Shown here in pieces: positions 11,326 through 22,444 of a stretch of DNA of 64,000 nucleotides. The translations under genes and the position numbers were made by a program. How positions within the stretch are numbered: the first letter of the stretch is position 1; each line of letters starts with the position of its first letter. A model generated the notes under the pieces. The model had not been told where the DNA came from and did no database searches. It was given only the letters and a program-made list of their open reading frames with translations. This DNA is from Phallusia fumigata. Taxonomy: Eukaryota > Chordata > Ascidiacea > Phlebobranchia > Ascidiidae. The stretch lies in assembly GCA_008931825.1 (NCBI GenBank), contig QXVZ01020046.1, positions 4,527 through 68,526 of the forward strand, in the 5' to 3' direction.

Positions 11326-13108
11326 ATGGTAAGTTCGTAATAACTGCATCATAGCATAGGTTCGGTAGGAAGCAAGACAGTGTAGTTTTTTTTGTATATG
11401 TGATACCACATGCAATTTACCAAAGTGCAACCAAAAGCAGCCATTAACCTTAGTTTAAGCTCTTTTCGCTATTAAAGAACAAACGTTTGTCTCAGCAAAT
11501 TTATTGCATTAGTCTCAGCAAATTGGTAATGCAATAAAACTAATTAACAGTATGAAATCTAATTAACTGCTAGCAGTCTATATTAATTCTAATTAACTGT
11601 ATGTTAAAACACGCGGGTCAGAAATTTACATTGTTACATTTCTTTAGTCTCTTCCAGACCAGCTCAAGGACGGTAAGTACGATCTCATTTTATTCGATTT
11701 CAATTTTCGTTTGCTTAAATTCACACCGTTTGGCCGCAGAATGCACGGCCGCTTTTGAGATTTTCACCAACGAGAGCCCGGATGGAAAACTCGGCCCTGA
11801 TGACCTCGGAAAAGTGCTGAGAATGTTGGGACAGAGCCCAAGTGATGATGAGGTGGCTGAGATCATAAAAGACTTTGCCGAAGGTAATAGTTTAGTCTGA
11901 AATAAAGGTATCTTGACAGCTTGGTTGCTTTTAATACGAAACTATAATCAAAAATCCTAAAGCCCAACAGCTTTAAGGTTACACCTCGTTTTATACTACA
12001 TCAACCGAAAAACATTTTAGGCATCATGTGTGCGTATGCATGCCTAGTAGACACATGGCCAAGCGATAATCAGATTTCTTGAACTGACTGATGCTTTAAA
12101 AAGCGGCGGCTTGTGGTTAAGCTGTCGACCTAATTTTGCACTGTGCAAACGTTTAATGGAGCATCCTGCAAAACATGCTAGCGGTTTAACGCGCCAATTA
12201 TACTTTATTTTAAAACCGGTAATGGAGTCTTTTCATTCCCATTTTTAGATGCATAACATACATGGCATGGTTGTATTTTGCCGTTTACAATAAAATATAC
12301 AATGGTTTGGATTTTACCAGCAACCCAACATGCGTTACACCCCCGTAAAACTAACAACTCCACTCAATATTCAGTCTACCAACTACTGTCACCAATTAAT
12401 AGGCGACAACCTTGCCTTGGACGAGTTCCTTGATTTCATGGCAAGACAACTCAACGGAAACCAAGATAAACGTGAAGAAGATTTGAGCAACAGCTTTAAG
12501 ACTTTGTTGAAGGAAACATTCCGTTGGTACGACAAGGACGGCGATGGCATCATCAGCTGGGATGAACTGAAAGTAAGTTTTAGCGTGCCAGACTGCGGAG
12601 TTTTTAGAAACACAACCTTTAGGCCACAGGCGCTGCAAAAGCCTTATTGGTTTTAATTAACATGTTTAGGCTGAAAATCTTTCAACATTTAAAACAATTT
12701 TTAATTTTGTAAAGATTTGGAATTGTTGTTGGCGTAAGCTTATCGGCGATTAAAAAAACGATGGAAAACTTTGCGTTTATTTACGTTGCAAGTGGTTGAA
12801 ATTACCCTATTTCTGTTTTCCGCTAGATCGCGCTACAGAGCACTGGCGAAAAGGTCGAGGATTGGGAAGTCGAGGAACTGATGCGCGAAGGCGACGAAAA
12901 CGCCGACAAGAGAATTGATTTCGACGGTAACTGCTTTTCTTTTGTCTCTGCTCGTATGTTTCGTAAACCCGCATAACCTTTGACAAAGTAAACAATTGCT
13001 AGTTGATTATCGCGGCCACCCATTGGTTGACTGAAACCAATTTATTCTTTGATTTCTTCAGAATGGATAAACATGATGAAAGAGCTTGACGGACATATTT
13101 CCTGCTAA
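11326..13108 (+). CDS. Troponin C-like EF-hand protein
   Basis: The model is join(11326..11328, 11648..11672, 11740..11883, 12403..12572, 12827..12926, 13062..13108), 162 residues. Exon 1 carries only the ATG, and phases agree at every junction. Troponin C is the calcium sensor of the thin-filament troponin complex in striated muscle. The first EF-hand (about residues 15-36) aligns with inactive site I of cardiac troponin C, and GKVLRMLGQSP is very close to GKVMRMLGQNP. Site II (loop about 54-65) has lost most ligand residues. Site III (DKDGDGIISWDE, 101-112) and site IV (DENADKRIDFDE, 137-148) are canonical, so the C-lobe structural sites are kept. The linker before site III is longer than in vertebrate troponin C (extra residues around NSFKTLLKETF). 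AATAAA at 13203. The name is secure at family level; a troponin C-like calmodulin relative is the alternative. Confidence 0.88.
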
Positions 13109-13202
13109 ACCGCTGATATGAAGAAGCAGTTTCGCCGAATTTGCCGCGGCATTGCCTGAGTTTTGCGTTTCTTTTGTTCTTCTACAATTCGTACTGTAAA
13201 CC

Positions 13203-13208
13203 AATAAA
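13203..13208 (+). terminator. Poly(A) signal of the troponin C gene
   Basis: An AATAAA lies 95 bp after the stop codon. A second AATAAA-like site lies about 60 bp further on. Confidence 0.6.
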
Positions 13209-13692
13209 CTGACGTCGCATGTGCCGCTTGTTTAAGAAAGCTTGTTATTTGTTTTTAAAGAAGCACTTAAAATAAATGTCTGTTTATATGATTATGATGA
13301 AAACAATTCCACGGCATTAAAAATTGTATTAATATTCAAACAGTCATAAACGTGTAGCAACATTGTCATGAAAAAAGAACATAAGATTCCAAAATACAAA
13401 TTAGGAAGTATAATTCAATAACTAAAAAAACAACAAACAGCGCCAAACAACCCTTCACAGAATAGTTAGAAAACAGTTTCTTACATCACTAAATAAGATA
13501 TTTACCATTCAATATTACTGCTTACTATTGAGCAATATTAGGTCCTTACAAAACCAGATATTCTGATTTTTATACTTGCAGTTACCAAATACAAAAGTGC
13601 TTTTCAACATAAAAATGATAAAATTTAGTTTATATTTTTCCACATAAAACGTATTTGCTGAGAAGACTTAATATACGATGTTTTTAAAAAAG

Positions 13693-16600
13693 TTAGGATG
13701 GATTATCGGCCCTACGCACAACCGGGTTGCGTTCAAAGAACACTGACTTTGACTTTGTTTTGCGATCATAGGAGAACACCGGTCGTTCGGTGTCACTTCG
13801 ACCGGGTTTCCGGGTCTTGGATGCCGCAGATTTTGGTTTATCTTCCCCCAACTCGTCATGCAACCTCCATCTTCGGACATTCTCGGTATCAAGCGATTTT
13901 GATTTTTCAGGTTGCGGTGCCGCGGATCTTGGTCGATTTTTCCCAAGGCCAGTATCGACTTCTTTTTTGTTGTCTAGGATCTTTTGGATGCGTCGCTTAG
14001 CTAGATCCGAAATAAGCTCATTGGTAAGGGGGTCGTGCTGCGGGGGAGGTTTTCCAGGCGACCGGCGGCCAGACGGGAATGTTTTTCCCGCGGATGAACG
14101 CCGTTCCTTTGCCTTCTGCCTAACCCAGTTGTTGTACTGATCTCTGGAACTGCGCTTTTTAGACTCGGGTGGTTTTTGTTCGTCATCTCCATCGTGTTTA
14201 AACGTACCCGGTGGGGGCACATCAAACATAGATTTCGGCGACGTGACTTCGATGAAGTCCTTCATAAAGTTATTGGTTTTGTTTTCCGAAGGGCCGTTGT
14301 GGTTTCCCGTAAGCGGTTCCCGGGCCGACAAATGAGCATCTCTAATGTCATCGTGACTCAGCACTTCTACGCCTCCATTGGTAAGGTCGAATTTAACCGG
14401 GATATAGTTTGCGTTGCTCGGCGACGGTTTCCGCGCGAACGTTGCCTCGGGAGTGCTGAACGAAACCTTGGTGGGGGCCGATTTGGGGCGGGGCTTTCCC
14501 GAGGGAAGAGAAGATTTCGTAGCGGTTGGCTTGGCAACGTTCGTGGAGGAACTCCGGAGATCAGAGAAGGAGGTCTCGTTTGATTCTGTCATCTTTGTGT
14601 CACGTTGATCCGCCGATGACGCCGTACCTGTGAAAACGGAATGAGATTCGTGGAGTAGAGTGCTGTTACTTTGCATACCTAAGGGAAACGGACCTTGGCC
14701 CTAATTTAAGCAGTTGCACTTCAACTCTACTTGAAAATGTGAAAATGCTTTTTGGCCCTTAACTATGATCAACATTGGGCAAAACCAAACAGAAAACCAT
14801 TAACCCAGAGGTTTGCCCAGCGACATCTCGGGTTCCTACACCAACAGGTAACACACACAAAGCCACAAGTTCTCATACATAAACAATCTACCAGTTCCAG
14901 GTTTGAGGTCAGGTGCCGGTTTTTCGGGCTGTGCATTGGTGACTGCTATCTCTCTCCGTCGACGAAGTAGGATGTCTCTGCAAGTAAATGAAGAGCTGAG
15001 TACCTTGATCGCTTCAGTACCGTAGTGCACATTTAGATTTGTGTTAGAATCGAAACTCGTATGTTTGCCAACCATCTTCCTTAACCCATGGGTTTCGCGT
15101 TACGTTCTCTTGTTTTTATGCATTGCTGGGTTTGCTTGAATATAAATTTGGTGTTAGTAACCAGAGAAAGTGGTGTCAATAACACAGGCTTCTCACGTGG
15201 CATCGTACAAACAAAGCCGACTAATGCGTTTAAAATCAAGCGAAAGTTAATCCCCCATGACAAGAACATAACGAGAAAGATTGCAAAAAAAAGGAAACCC
15301 CACTTGTTCTTTTTCTTTTTCCATCTCTCATACTCGACCAAGGCGAGCTCTCTTTTATCTTCCTTCTCGTTGTATTCCTGCATGAGTATGTCGCGCTTCC
15401 TTCGATTTTGCCGCGTAGCGTAGAGTCGCTGCTTCCTGGCAAGGGCGTTTTTACGCTTTAACCAATCCGCTATGACCGGGTTCTCGGTGTTTTTCAGTTG
15501 GTGGTCCGAATGCTAAATACACAAAATTTCAGTTGGTGATCCGAATCCTATACAAAATTTAAAACGTAAGTTTTTTTCCTTGGTAAAAATAAACTGGATT
15601 TAAACCTGGCACGACGGTTTAAGGTGTTGTTGGCATTGGTTACGAAACCTATGATTTAAGTTCCTTTTAAGCACGCCACATTGCAACTATAACAGACCAT
15701 CAGCGTAAAAGTGTTTACCTTTATCTCTGGTTTTTGTCCCTCTGTTGATTTACTTGGATCCCAATTGCATTTGATCGGTTGCGTTGATGGTCTAATCTGA
15801 GGAGCGGACTTTGCCCTTCCTGAGTCTTTCCTTCTTCCCCTGTCCGAATCCTCCTCCGTCCGTCCGCTTTTCCCCTCTCCCTCATTTACTTTCTCGTTCT
15901 TTTGTTTCTTTTCACTCTCTTCTTCACCCTCTCTTGCAGGCTTACGCAGTCTTCTACCCGGACGCGCGGTGCTCGGGCGATTTAAAGGCGTTGCAGTTTT
16001 CGGTCGGGTGGGGGCGCCACGGGACTGTTCGCGACCAAGCTCACTGGATGTTGTCACAGCAGAGTCGTCAAAACGCAACGTGTTCAGAAGAGATGCCAAA
16101 TAAGCGTACGTAAACTCTTCTTCAGTACTCTTTTTTCTCTCATACACTCCGGGAGCAACTTTAGGTCCTCTGCCGTTGCTTCGTCGCTTGTGAGAGGACA
16201 CCATCACCGCAGTATAGGGGCGTGGAGGCTTTTTCGGCGTCCTTGCCACTGATTCTTGCTTTAAAATGCTCTTATGCTCCAAAGAGGACGCTTTCTCCTC
16301 GTCATTTGGCTGCGAGGACTTTCCCGTAGATTTTTCGCCTTCCTCGCACGGCGCCACCACAGTCACATGTTTGTGCGCCTCTTCAGCACTCTTCTTTTGC
16401 TCTAACGTTCCCCCTGAACCCCGTGACTTGTCATCTTTCCGAACGTTTTTACTCCTTCCAGACTTTGGACGCATTTGCTTTTCAATCTTGATTTCGTCTT
16501 TTTCCAGCTGTCGCTCTTTGTGTGCACGAATCAGCTCCTCCGCGAGTCTTCTCGCAGCTGTCCGTATTGATTCCTCGTAGCCCTCTCGAGTTTGCTGGGA

Positions 16601-18617
16601 TTTAGGAGGTTTCCGTGAAGCGTAGATCGCTCTAGCTTCCAGCTGCTTGTTCCTTCTTTGTCCTCTAGGAGCAGGAGGTAAAGGAAGAGATTGTGAACCA
16701 CGTGCGTGTCGTTCAAAAAACTTCCCGTGCTTGTTAAGGCTTTGAGTGTGACGGAAGTCGAGGTAACGATGCAGAAGGAGCTCGCGAAGTTGCCGGGCTC
16801 GAAATTCTAACTGCTCTTGCTTGTTAAGTTGATCTGAAAAACAAAACCGGCCAATTTATTATCTCGGCTTATACCATATTTTTTAAGAAGTGTAGATTTT
16901 AGATTTTTTCTGGGCTTAAAGTTTAGTAACAGCAAGGCACATAGTCAACTCATACCTCGGTCAGTTACAGCGTCCTAAATTTGATAGATAATGTCAATAT
17001 GTTACGGTAACCACCTTTAGGGCACTGCTAATAGCTTTAAGAAACAACCAATAGTGATTAGTCGCAAAATAATTCATGGCGTTAATTACTGTACAGAATC
17101 TATAGCATCGTAACGTACAAGCATTATTTTTTTGATTACACCCTAGCAAACAACCTTTACCGTAATCTGTTTCGCTTTTGCCTGTCGAGTCCTCATCAAA
17201 AGCCGACAACGACGATGCACTGGAGGAAGCAACAACCCGCCTTTCCTGTACACTTGCGTCCTGCCAACGACGAGATCTGTATTTAGCCGATTTAGGCCTG
17301 TGGTGTTGCTGTGTTTCGTTTGCTGGTGAATTTTCACCACCAGCGCCGCAGGAATGGTTTGCTGCTGATTTTGGACGTGATCTCACTTTAACCTCAAGGT
17401 CCTTGCTCTCTTCTCTTTGATCCGGAGCGATGGAGGTTGGAGCTTCTTGCTTTGGTGTGTCTCTATCGTTAAGGATGGTTTCCAGTAGAGCGACACCGTT
17501 TGAATCACTGTCCTCGCTTATGCTGGCGCTACTGTCGCTTGAACTAGTTCGTTTTTTGTCAGACCTTGCTTTGCGATTCCGTTTTTCTGAAATAAATAAG
17601 CAAATTAATGCTACAATTATAGTAAGCTTAAAATGACCTATCAACAACTGCTACCAAGTTTGACAGAGCGACATACTGTTGTACAACCCTCTCTACTGTA
17701 CAATATAATAAAGTTTACAAGGGTTTACGAATTCCTGCCACACGAAACGTGACGATTATAAATTGAGTTTGTTTGCTTAAATTTTCGCCGTTATTATAAG
17801 CAACTTTAGATCCACTAATCTACTTTTACGCCGCATAGCCATTGACTTTACAAAATGCTCAAACCGCCCTGTATGCTGCTCAACTCTTGTCTGGTTGCTA
17901 AAAGCAACCACTTGAATATTTGGTGCAAGTCAGCATTAAGGCAAATGATTAACCTATATCGATTATTGTAAACCATAAAGTTCAACTTTGCCCTCGTCAT
18001 TCAGCCTTAACTGTAAGCATCAACCCAGGGTAACTATTTACCCCTAGTGCTAGTCAAAGTGTTTTGAAATATCAACTTATAAAATCTTAAATGTGTAAAT
18101 CCACAGGGATGGCTACAGCCTATCTCGTCTAAGAAACCCCTTCTCAGATTCTAAAACAATTAAGAGAAGAACCTCGCCATGTAAGAAAACAATTATTGTT
18201 TAAAAAGGCGTGTGCTGTTTTGCCGCAGTTAAAGCTCCTGTACTGCACTACAGAAGCAACTTTACCATGTACTTTGCCCTTGCCGAAATCACATTTATTA
18301 GGCCAATGAGCATAACGGCTATTTTGACTGTAGTACAACTTTCACTAATCAATGTACATCTTTCAAGTGACCACAACCACTTTTAGCAACATTACCACCG
18401 AATCTAATCTCCTTGTGTCCCCGCACACATTTTTAGCAACTGTAAACACAATCCCTCTCTTCTGTCTGAGCTTCACAACTCAACGCACCGCAGCAACGCC
18501 AAAAAAACACTCGAAATCCGCCTCACCTTTCGTTCGAGAGTGCTCCGTGGCCCTCACATCGTTGTCACTTTCCGAAGTTGAAGACGAAGAGGTCTGTGAC
18601 GTCATAATGCCCGGCAT
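13693..18617 (-). CDS. Large basic coiled-coil protein with RPKSA-type repeats (possibly CCDC181/CCDC34-like)
   Basis: The model is complement(join(13693..14627, 14892..14977, 15304..15512, 15719..16833, 17161..17586, 18527..18617)), 953 residues, with all phases consistent. Start MPGIMTSQ. The protein is highly charged and mostly disordered. Short motifs of the form (R/K)P(K/R)(S/T)A recur about ten times (RPKSAPT, RPRSAAP, KPKSAAS, RPKTATP, RPKSAAN, RPKSAKY). The middle exon is a basic coiled coil with Trp-anchored units (ADWLKRKN, YERWKKKKN), and the last exon adds NNWVRQKAKERR. W-x-x-K-K units in coiled coils occur in the microtubule/ciliary proteins CCDC181, CCDC34 and MAP9, so a ciliary or microtubule role is a guess. 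The donor at 15303 (AA then GTGGGG) is weak, chosen because it alone keeps phase. No signal peptide or membrane segment. Gene reality is sure; identity is not. Confidence 0.72.
15494..15560. repeat. Short imperfect direct repeat at an exon-intron edge
   Basis: The phrase CAGTTGGTGGTCCGAATGCT recurs about 34 bp later with few changes (CAGTTGGTGATCCGAATCCT), each followed by an ACAAAATTT-type stretch. The first copy spans the acceptor-side edge of the exon ending at 15512, so the duplication has copied an exon border into the intron. Confidence 0.7.
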
Positions 18618-21600
18618 TCGATTCGAGAGCGCGGATTGTTTCTGTTTGTTGTCGCCCAAGGGACGCTGATCAACACAATGCGGCTGTCGAATATTCCAAG
18701 GATTATCTTTATCCAGGCGTGTTGTGTTTACCTCAGACGCCTAGCCAGTGTTACGGATCTGTGGACGACAATGGATCGGGATGGGAAGACGCGCTTAACG
18801 TCAAATAATACGTGAATAGTTGTCTTGTGTCGGGCCGGATCGACACCCTGTTTATTGTTGTGCCTCTACGCGGGGATATTGTGGACAACGCAACGGAATT
18901 CGCCTATAAGGCTTACGCTGCGTGTGTTTGAATTTGATATCTTTTGATGGCTAAAGGTGCACAGAAGTGTGTTGTTGGCAAAACCGACTTGCGATGAACA
19001 GCAAACATTTTTCTGTTGTGTGCTGGTTGTGTGTAAAGTTCAAAGGACACACGTGATTTTTGTACAGTCTACTTTACACGCTTACGTTTATATTAAACAA
19101 ACTTCCAGTGTTTGGCGAATTGTCCAGTGGTTTTAAATGCCAACGCACAATTTATGCTTCTAGTTCAACCACGTATGCACAGAAACACGCATGCTAACAA
19201 AAAGTTTATGTGTATTTGACAATCCTGTGTTTAAATAGGTCAGCGTAACCTAAACCAGGTAAAATTCTAATGTAATGTTCTTGATGAACCTAATTGACAT
19301 CATATACTCTAGAAACGTGCACATTGATGACAAACACAACCAAACATTATCAGTCTGTTTACAGATTGTCTCCAGGGAATTTTAAATACCAGATGGGAGA
19401 CGGTTTTCTGCTGTTTGTGCGTACTTGAAGCTCGCTATATTTAAATTTTTAATATGCTGACATCAGAATTAAAACATTGTTTCTGCAATAACGTTTAAAT
19501 TGTTTCAACCCGAATGCCCGATATTTTGTTTTTGTTGGCACAACATTTTGAAATATATTTAAGTGCAGGATGCACTTCAGGATAAAATGTTTTACAAGCT
19601 ATCAGCTAGGTTTAAAAATAAACTTTGAATCATTCTCCGCATTTAACACCATGGCACCAGTAAACTGTTAAAAACAGCACAATCAACATCACATTACTTC
19701 AGCCCCTTAAGTAATAGCGCAACTGGCTGTAATGTGGCATTAGTGGCCACTTAAGTTTTCGTGGACAAAAACTTTGGTCCTTGAATTATTATCCAAACCA
19801 CAGCAAGGGGCGTGTGTAACACCACTTATGGGACGCTTGTGCAAACCGTGGCCCAATCGCGTATGCGTTGCACTCAAGTCAATATTGCTCCCTAGCACCA
19901 CAAGTGACTCGTCGTCATGGCAACACCGATGAGGGCTTTTGCACGCGCACACGTTTGCTGTTAAGTTACGTGCCGGAAAAAAGTTAGCAGATATTTCACG
20001 TTCGTGTCTTCCATTTACGGCAACACATTTTTTTGCACGTTTAAATTGAAATAAACACTAAAAAACAACATATTCATCGGTTGGGTACACCCTTCCTTTC
20101 CACAAGCAAAAACACGTGAACCCTGTTAAGTAAGACCGCACTTGTCAAACCGACTGTCCACGAAACCTCAATTTCAAATAATTTGAAATTTAAAAATGCT
20201 GGTTCGGTTGCGTGGTGCAAAGAGGTCGTTTAGCTTATAATGTTAGGGTGCAGCAGATTCTTTCCTAAAAAAAGCGAATATCTTAATGTCAGGGTGCAGC
20301 AGATCCTAAAATTAGAAACACGTTACCGTGAGAAAAGATAACGACCCGTTTGGAATGGGCAATAAAGCATTACCAATTTTAGTTGTTAAAAGTGTCTTGT
20401 TTCATAACTATAGGACATTTCAAATCACTTTAGCGGTTACATACAATTTTTTAGGTCAAGGACCATATTTTTTACAAGCGACCCAAATGCAGCTGCTGGT
20501 GTCGCCCCTGTAAACACCTGACGTTTTTGTGCTAATATAGAAATACTTCTAAAATATTGATCCCTGCATCGCTACCGAGTGCCGTAAAGCTATTCATAGC
20601 GATCCCATTGACTAAATTTTCCCACACAACCAGCCCATAGCGGTCCTTTTAGCTGCCAAACCAACAAGCTTTTAATAATGCCAAAATCGTCCTGTCCAGG
20701 GAACAGAACCAAACAACAGTTGCGTTTGCCGCGGCATAAGGCGACACAAAACGCCGCCATAAGTGGACAAGGCGGAAAGAGACAGCGCCAATCAATTGTC
20801 AATCGCTTGCACATATTGCTGTCGATTTGTACTCCTGTAATCATGCTTTATCAACAGCGCGAAAACACGTTTTTTTGCTTGTAACGTCACAATCAGGGAA
20901 AACAGTTGGGCATTACCTCATTCAAACTTCTCACTGAATGCAGTAGTTTGAAAAGTATAACATGCTAGTAATTGTAGCTGTTTTAAATCTGCCTGTAACT
21001 AGAACTTTTCTGGCTGGTCTTTGGCTAATATGTGCAAACTCGCTTATATTCTCTCAATAGAGCTAGAATTTTTGTAGATGCTGCAGTGGTGCTGTAAGCA
21101 TGACCGCGAAGGAGCAGAAGAGAAGAACTAGCAAGTGTAGATAATGTGCCCGCGCCGAACTGTACGGTTGCCGTAGTACCTGTCTTAAAAACACGCTCGC
21201 TACTATTGTGTACGAAGGCGCGGCCTAGGCAAGTTACAGCCTGTGTGCGTACTCAATGACTGGTAACCTAACACCGAGCGATTTAGAGCTGGTTCGGGCA
21301 GTCGGTAAGTGTTGATTTTGCGGCCTCGTTTGCTGAATGACAATAAACGAGGCGACGCTATATGGTTTTAGCCCCACTGTGCAAACACTGACGACGAGAC
21401 GGTCGCTCTTGTTATTGTGTAAGTTTAATTATCGGCTTTGATGAATTGTTGTGTAGTTAAATTGTCAGGATCCAAAAAATCGAAACGGTAAATTGCATTT
21501 TGGACCTAAAACATTACTTGCCTCAAACAAATCAAAGTTCAAAAAACACAAAATTTTGTTGCAGCAAATTGTGTTCCACAATGACAGATGAAAACGCAGG

Positions 21601-22444
21601 CAAAAATGTTTTGACTTATTGTTGTACTTTTTACTTCAGGCTGCTGTAACTCAAATCGTTTGTAGCTAAGCGTAGTAATTGTGAAGTAGGTTTGCTGGCG
21701 ATACTAAATATTAGAAAACACGACGCAACACTTTAAGTAACAAAGATTCACTGTTACGATATGTAAACTGATCTTGTGCGCCAAATATTCCCTTTGCGGC
21801 CACCTCAACATTTTTTATTCCCAAGTGTTTAGATATAAAGGTCCTTGTCTGTTTCGTTATTCCACAGAAATATGATATATCGGACTCGATTAGTTTAGCG
21901 GTTGTTAAACACGTTGGAGTACCGCAAAACCTTAGGACTTGAAGCCAGTTTGTGTACAGTTTATTGCTAACGTTACGCCGGCTTTTGCGTACAGATTTGT
22001 AACCACAAAAATCTGCATCAACCAAAAAACGAAATAAGCCAAGATGCCGGTTCTTTTACAGAAATAAAAGGAGGTGTCCAAATCAAGACTTTTAACGTTT
22101 TATACAAGAGTTGAGTTGAGTTAAGTTGAGATTTTTTCTTGGTGAAAGAAACCGCAGCGACCAAATGATACAATCACCAAACCGGAAATAGCTGCGCAAC
22201 GTTGAGACGTTACGAGGAGCGAAAATAATGGAGGGCACAATTGGTGTACCAAGGTTGAATGCGCTGTAGATACATATACATATTTCCATAAATTTTGTAA
22301 TTATCTTGTGGGTAAACCGAATTACTTCAACTGGACAGAATGTGGAGTAGGTTTTCTGGCATGGACAAGGTGATTAGGTTGTAGATCATATCAGTGTCTG
22401 TACACCCCACTTCCTAAATGACATCATCACACGAATGAGCGAAT
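18618..22444. other. Divergent intergenic region
   Basis: This 3.8 kb separates the start of the minus-strand RPKSA gene from the start of the plus-strand coiled-coil gene, so it probably holds both promoters. A perfect TGACGTCA overlaps the start of the minus-strand gene at 18597-18604. A short phrase (TAATGTYAGGGTGCAGCAGA) occurs twice, near 20237 and 20284. A dispersed repeat lies at 22105-22270. The open frames are short and lack motifs. I see no gene. Confidence 0.6.
22105..22270 (-). mobile_element. CTCAA-tailed interspersed repeat, copy 1 (SINE or LINE 3' end)
   Basis: This is a diverged copy of the element at 55171-55355, in the same orientation. Shared blocks on the plus strand are a TTGAG repeat, CCGGAAATAGCTGCGCAACG, then GGAGGGCACAATTGGTG and AAGGTTGAA(T/C)GCGCTG. 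Read on the minus strand, the element ends in a (CTCAA)n tail, like non-LTR retroposons with a simple-repeat tail. No coding frame is visible. The parent family is not recognised. Confidence 0.65.

Noticed and set aside
14836-15075. Minus-strand frame MVGKHTSFD... as an exon joined directly to the 14892-14977 exon
   Set aside because: The intron between them would be only about 26 bp, too short to splice; the frame is most likely intron read-through.
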